From: JANLSO01 sp031362405
GTDB taxonomy: Bacteria > Actinomycetota > Thermoleophilia > Miltoncostaeales > Miltoncostaeaceae
Direction: 5' to 3'
DNA: 7,211 bases
Assembly (NCBI GenBank): GCA_031362405.1
Contig: JANLSO010000113.1
Span: 1 to 7,211, forward strand
Positions 5,437 to 7,211 of the stretch are shown in pieces. The notes below the pieces were generated by a model. It was not told the origin of the DNA. It saw nothing but the letters and a program-made list of their open reading frames with translations, and searched no databases. Position 1 is the first letter of the stretch. Every line of letters begins with the position of its first letter. Both the position numbers and the translations under genes were made by a program.

Positions 5437-6372
5437 GTGAAGCACCGGCTCGTGACCCGCAGCGACTTCGACGGCTTGGTGTGCGCCGTCCTCCTTCGCC
5501 ATCTCGACATGATCGACGAGATCTCGTTCGTCCACCCGAAGGACGTTCAGGACGGAATCGTCGAGATCACCGGGCGCGACATCCTCACGAACCTCCCCTA
5601 CTCGGCGGATGCCTGCATCGTCTTCGACCACCACCACTCAGAGGAGCTGCGCACCGGCGGGACGGCCGATAACCACGTTCTGGCCGACGCACCTTCGGCC
5701 GCGCGCGTGGTGTACGACCACTTCGGCGGGGCTGAGCGGTTCCCGTTGGTTTCCAAGGATCTCCTGTTAGCAGTCGACCGGGCCGATTCGGCGGCCTACC
5801 AGCCGTCCGAGATCCTCGACCCGCAGGGCTGGGCGCTGCTGAACTTCCTCATGGACAGCCGCACCGGCCTCGGCCGCTTCCACGAATTCCGGATCTCGAA
5901 CTACGACCTCATGATGAGCCTGATCGACGCGTGCATCCGCTACGACACGGTCGATGAGATCCTCGTTCTCCCTGACGTCGCCGAGCGCGCCGAGCTGTAC
6001 CGAGAGCAGCACCAGGCGTTCGTGGCGCAGCTGCACCGCGTGAGCAAGGTGCAGGGCGACGTGGTCGTGGTGGACCTGCGCGACGAGGACGTCATCCACG
6101 CGGGCAACCGCTTCATGGTCTACGCCCTCTTCCCGACGGCACGCGTGTCGGTACACCTGATCTGGGGTCGGGAGAAGCGCAACACGGTGCTCGCCGTGGG
6201 CCGGTCGATCATTGACCGCTCGTCCACCGCCGACATCGGCGAGGTGATGCTCCGCCACGGTGGCGGCGGCCACCCGGCGGCCGGCACCTGCCAGGTGCCG
6301 CACGAGCGCACCGACGAGGTACTCGCCGACGTCATCCGCTCCCTCGGCTCGTCGCCGGTCGCCGTCGGCTGA
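5437..6372 (+). CDS. DHH/DHHA1 family phosphoesterase (exopolyphosphatase-like)
   Basis: This 311-residue soluble protein has the two-domain DHH layout. The N-terminal DHH domain shows SDFDGL (residues 9-14, metal-binding Asp10 and Asp12), VFDHHHS (62-68, the DHH triad) and AVDRADSA (112-119, Asp114/Asp117). The C-terminal DHHA1 domain ends with HGGGGHPAAGT (274-284), the glycine-rich substrate-binding loop. All expected metal ligands are present, so the enzyme should be active as a Mn/Mg-dependent phosphoesterase. Relatives are annotated as exopolyphosphatase, oligoribonuclease (NrnA-like) or cyclic-dinucleotide phosphodiesterase, and the sequence alone does not separate these. No signal peptide or membrane span is present. 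The GTG start has a well-spaced GAGGAG. The gene stands alone on its strand and is followed by a stable hairpin at 6403. Confidence 0.88.
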   Translation: MKHRLVTRSDFDGLVCAVLLRHLDMIDEISFVHPKDVQDGIVEITGRDILTNLPYSADACIVFDHHHSEELRTGGTADNHVLADAPSAARVVYDHFGGAERFPLVSKDLLLAVDRADSAAYQPSEILDPQGWALLNFLMDSRTGLGRFHEFRISNYDLMMSLIDACIRYDTVDEILVLPDVAERAELYREQHQAFVAQLHRVSKVQGDVVVVDLRDEDVIHAGNRFMVYALFPTARVSVHLIWGREKRNTVLAVGRSIIDRSSTADIGEVMLRHGGGGHPAAGTCQVPHERTDEVLADVIRSLGSSPVAVG

Positions 6373-6402
6373 TCGCGGCGGGGCCGAAAGCCTGATGGAT
6401 GC

Positions 6403-6430
6403 CGAAGCCGCGCGGCTCCGCACGGCTTCG
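6403..6430 (+). terminator. Hairpin, possible terminator of the DHH gene
   Basis: CGAAGCCG (6403-6410) pairs perfectly with CGGCTTCG (6423-6430), and a C/A mismatch and a further GCG/CGC pairing inside extend the stem. It starts 30 bases after the stop codon. No T-run follows, so intrinsic termination would be of the U-poor kind proposed for high-GC bacteria. Confidence 0.4.
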
Positions 6431-6672
6431 CGTCCAGCGTCACTGCGCCCCCCATAGCCACGGCTGGTCCGGCCTTCCCCGTCCGCATCGTCGTGACGAT
6501 CTCTTGTCTCACCAAGCGACGGCGTGTTCTTTTCTCCCCGTCGGATCAGCGAGCCCTGACGCGGGAGATGGTCCGGTCGCCGGGCACGTTCATCATCGGC
6601 GCTTTGCGATCGCAATCGACGCCGAGCCGACGAGGCCCATCAATGCACTTCAATCGCTGTGGCCATCAGGCA

Positions 6673-6686
6673 GGCCCTTCGGGGCC
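6673..6686 (+). terminator. GC hairpin with a TTCG tetraloop
   Basis: GGCCC-TTCG-GGGCC forms a five-pair stem closed by the very stable C(UUCG)G loop when read on the plus strand. It lies between the end of the DHH gene and the 3' end of the tRNA gene, so it could limit transcription from either side. There is no T-run. Confidence 0.25.
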
Positions 6687-6782
6687 CCCTCGATGCACGC
6701 GAAGGTGTCGAGACGCATCTCGCACCCAACCCCGCGCCGTCGCGCAACGATCGCTACAGAAGATTTGCAGGTTCTTCCTAGA

Positions 6783-6855
6783 AGCCGAAGAGGGGACTCG
6801 AACCCCTGACCTGCCGCTTACAAGGCGGCTGCTCTACCAACTGAGCTACTTCGGC
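6783..6855 (-). tRNA. tRNA-Thr (anticodon UGU)
   Basis: The complement folds into a complete cloverleaf. The acceptor stem GCCGAAG/CTTCGGC has 7 of 7 pairs, the D arm is GCTC/GAGC, and the anticodon stem GCCGC/GCGGC holds loop CTTGTAA with anticodon TGT at positions 34-36, reading ACA. The variable loop is short (AGGTC). The T arm is AGGGG/CCCCT with loop TTCGAGT. The discriminator is T (6783) and CCA is not encoded. No identity element looks damaged. Confidence 0.96.
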
Positions 6856-7211
6856 CGAGCGGCATCTGTGCCGTTCCGCAACGGTACCAACCCCCCGGGG
6901 GGGGCCGCGAAAGCGCCGGCCCAGAGAGGGACGACGCTTTGGTCACGTCTCGAGCGGTGTCGCGACAACGCGTTTCATGTCGCAGGGGTCTGCCCACGTC
7001 CACCACACCAACGCCACCGTTTCGCTGCTTCCCGATAGTGGGACGTTCGGCATAGGCTGCGCAGGATTCTGTTCCGGTGGGCGCGTCTCCCCGCCCAGAA
7101 TCGCCGATGAGAAGCAACGGTTCGTCCTGTTCCTGTAGCGCCGATTCTCGAGCTGCAACGCTTTTGCGCAGCGAGGCGGCCTGTCCGAACCGCGAACGTG
7201 ACGATCTTCGT
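6856..7211. other. Gene-free stretch upstream of tRNA-Thr to the right edge
   Basis: No reading frame here is recognisable as a protein. Just upstream of the tRNA on its strand are two small hairpins (6861-6872, GGCA-TCTG-TGCC; 6871-6884, CCGTT-CCGC-AACGG) and a C6G8 run at 6891-6904. The tRNA promoter should lie in this interval, but I cannot assign its boxes with confidence. A 53-codon frame at 6977-7138 on the plus strand is open but has no ribosome binding site or familiar motif. Confidence 0.5.

Larger units (their letters stand above)
6373..6782. other. Gene-free stretch between the DHH gene and tRNA-Thr
   Basis: No reading frame here has domain-like sequence or a credible start. The only structures I can point to are two hairpins, at 6403-6430 and 6673-6686. 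Frames crossing into the tRNA give the LLYQLSYFG-type peptide typical of translated antisense tRNA and are not genes. Confidence 0.6.

Noticed and set aside
5767..6615. Long minus-strand frame opposite the DHH gene
   Set aside because: It is antisense to a gene with complete catalytic motifs and a good ribosome binding site, and has no recognisable domain.
6760..6860. tRNA-Thr 3' end as a phage or integrative-element attachment site
   Set aside because: No repeat of the tRNA 3' end and no integrase gene are visible within the window.
6493..7038. Plus-strand frame containing EEGTRTPDLPLTRRLLYQLSYFG-type sequence
   Set aside because: This peptide is the antisense translation of the tRNA, a well-known false protein.
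6818..7117. Minus-strand reading frame ending in SSSVGRAAAL
   Set aside because: This ending is the translated tRNA-Thr gene itself, a familiar artefact. The rest has no domain or ribosome binding site.
6943..7158. 71-codon minus-strand frame starting with TTG
   Set aside because: It has no Shine-Dalgarno site and no domain, and its composition is not protein-like.

Overview
This is a GC-rich window whose codon third positions are strongly G/C biased. Gene content, GTG starts, sparse Shine-Dalgarno sites and family resemblance suggest a high-GC actinobacterium, possibly an environmental lineage such as Acidimicrobiia or Thermoleophilia. The taxonomy is inference only. I recognise six intact or nearly intact genes, one gene cut by the window edge, two gene remnants and one tRNA.

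Positions 1-3683 are dominated by membrane-lipid proteins. On the minus strand, a PAP2-type phosphatase/phosphotransferase (323-1099) is followed, through a 4-base stop/start overlap, by a glycerophosphodiester phosphodiesterase that runs off the left edge. Across a divergent intergenic region, the plus strand carries a multi-pass protein of the lysylphosphatidylglycerol-synthase TM (YbhN/UPF0104) type (1284-2243). It is followed by a glycine-rich-domain (DUF1399/GRDP-like) protein whose 5' end looks frameshifted (2282-2912). A second PAP2 protein, paralogous to the first, lies on the minus strand (2766-3683). Its C-terminus overlaps the glycine-rich tail of its convergent neighbour by 147 bases, codon against codon.

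Positions 3771-4612 are a decay zone. The back half of an ArsR-type winged helix points left and the N-terminus of a DHA2-type MFS exporter points right. They meet with the ArsR N-terminus and the intergenic promoter missing, which suggests a collapsed divergent regulator/efflux pair. The MFS remnant also carries a one-base frameshift and stops after about 100 residues. Short direct and inverted repeats follow it.

Positions 4613-6372 hold a divergent pair of housekeeping-like genes: a class I SAM-dependent methyltransferase (minus) and a DHH/DHHA1 phosphoesterase (plus, with a good ribosome binding site). A hairpin follows the latter. The remainder is non-coding apart from a complete tRNA-Thr(UGU) on the minus strand at 6783-6855.

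I see no CRISPR array, insertion sequence, phage gene or recognisable defence system. The most unusual points are the in-register antisense overlap at 2766-2912, the collapsed ArsR/MFS pair, and the paired PAP2 genes bracketing a lipid-flippase-like gene. Two independent single-base frame breaks mean that sequencing or assembly error should be excluded before biological decay is concluded.
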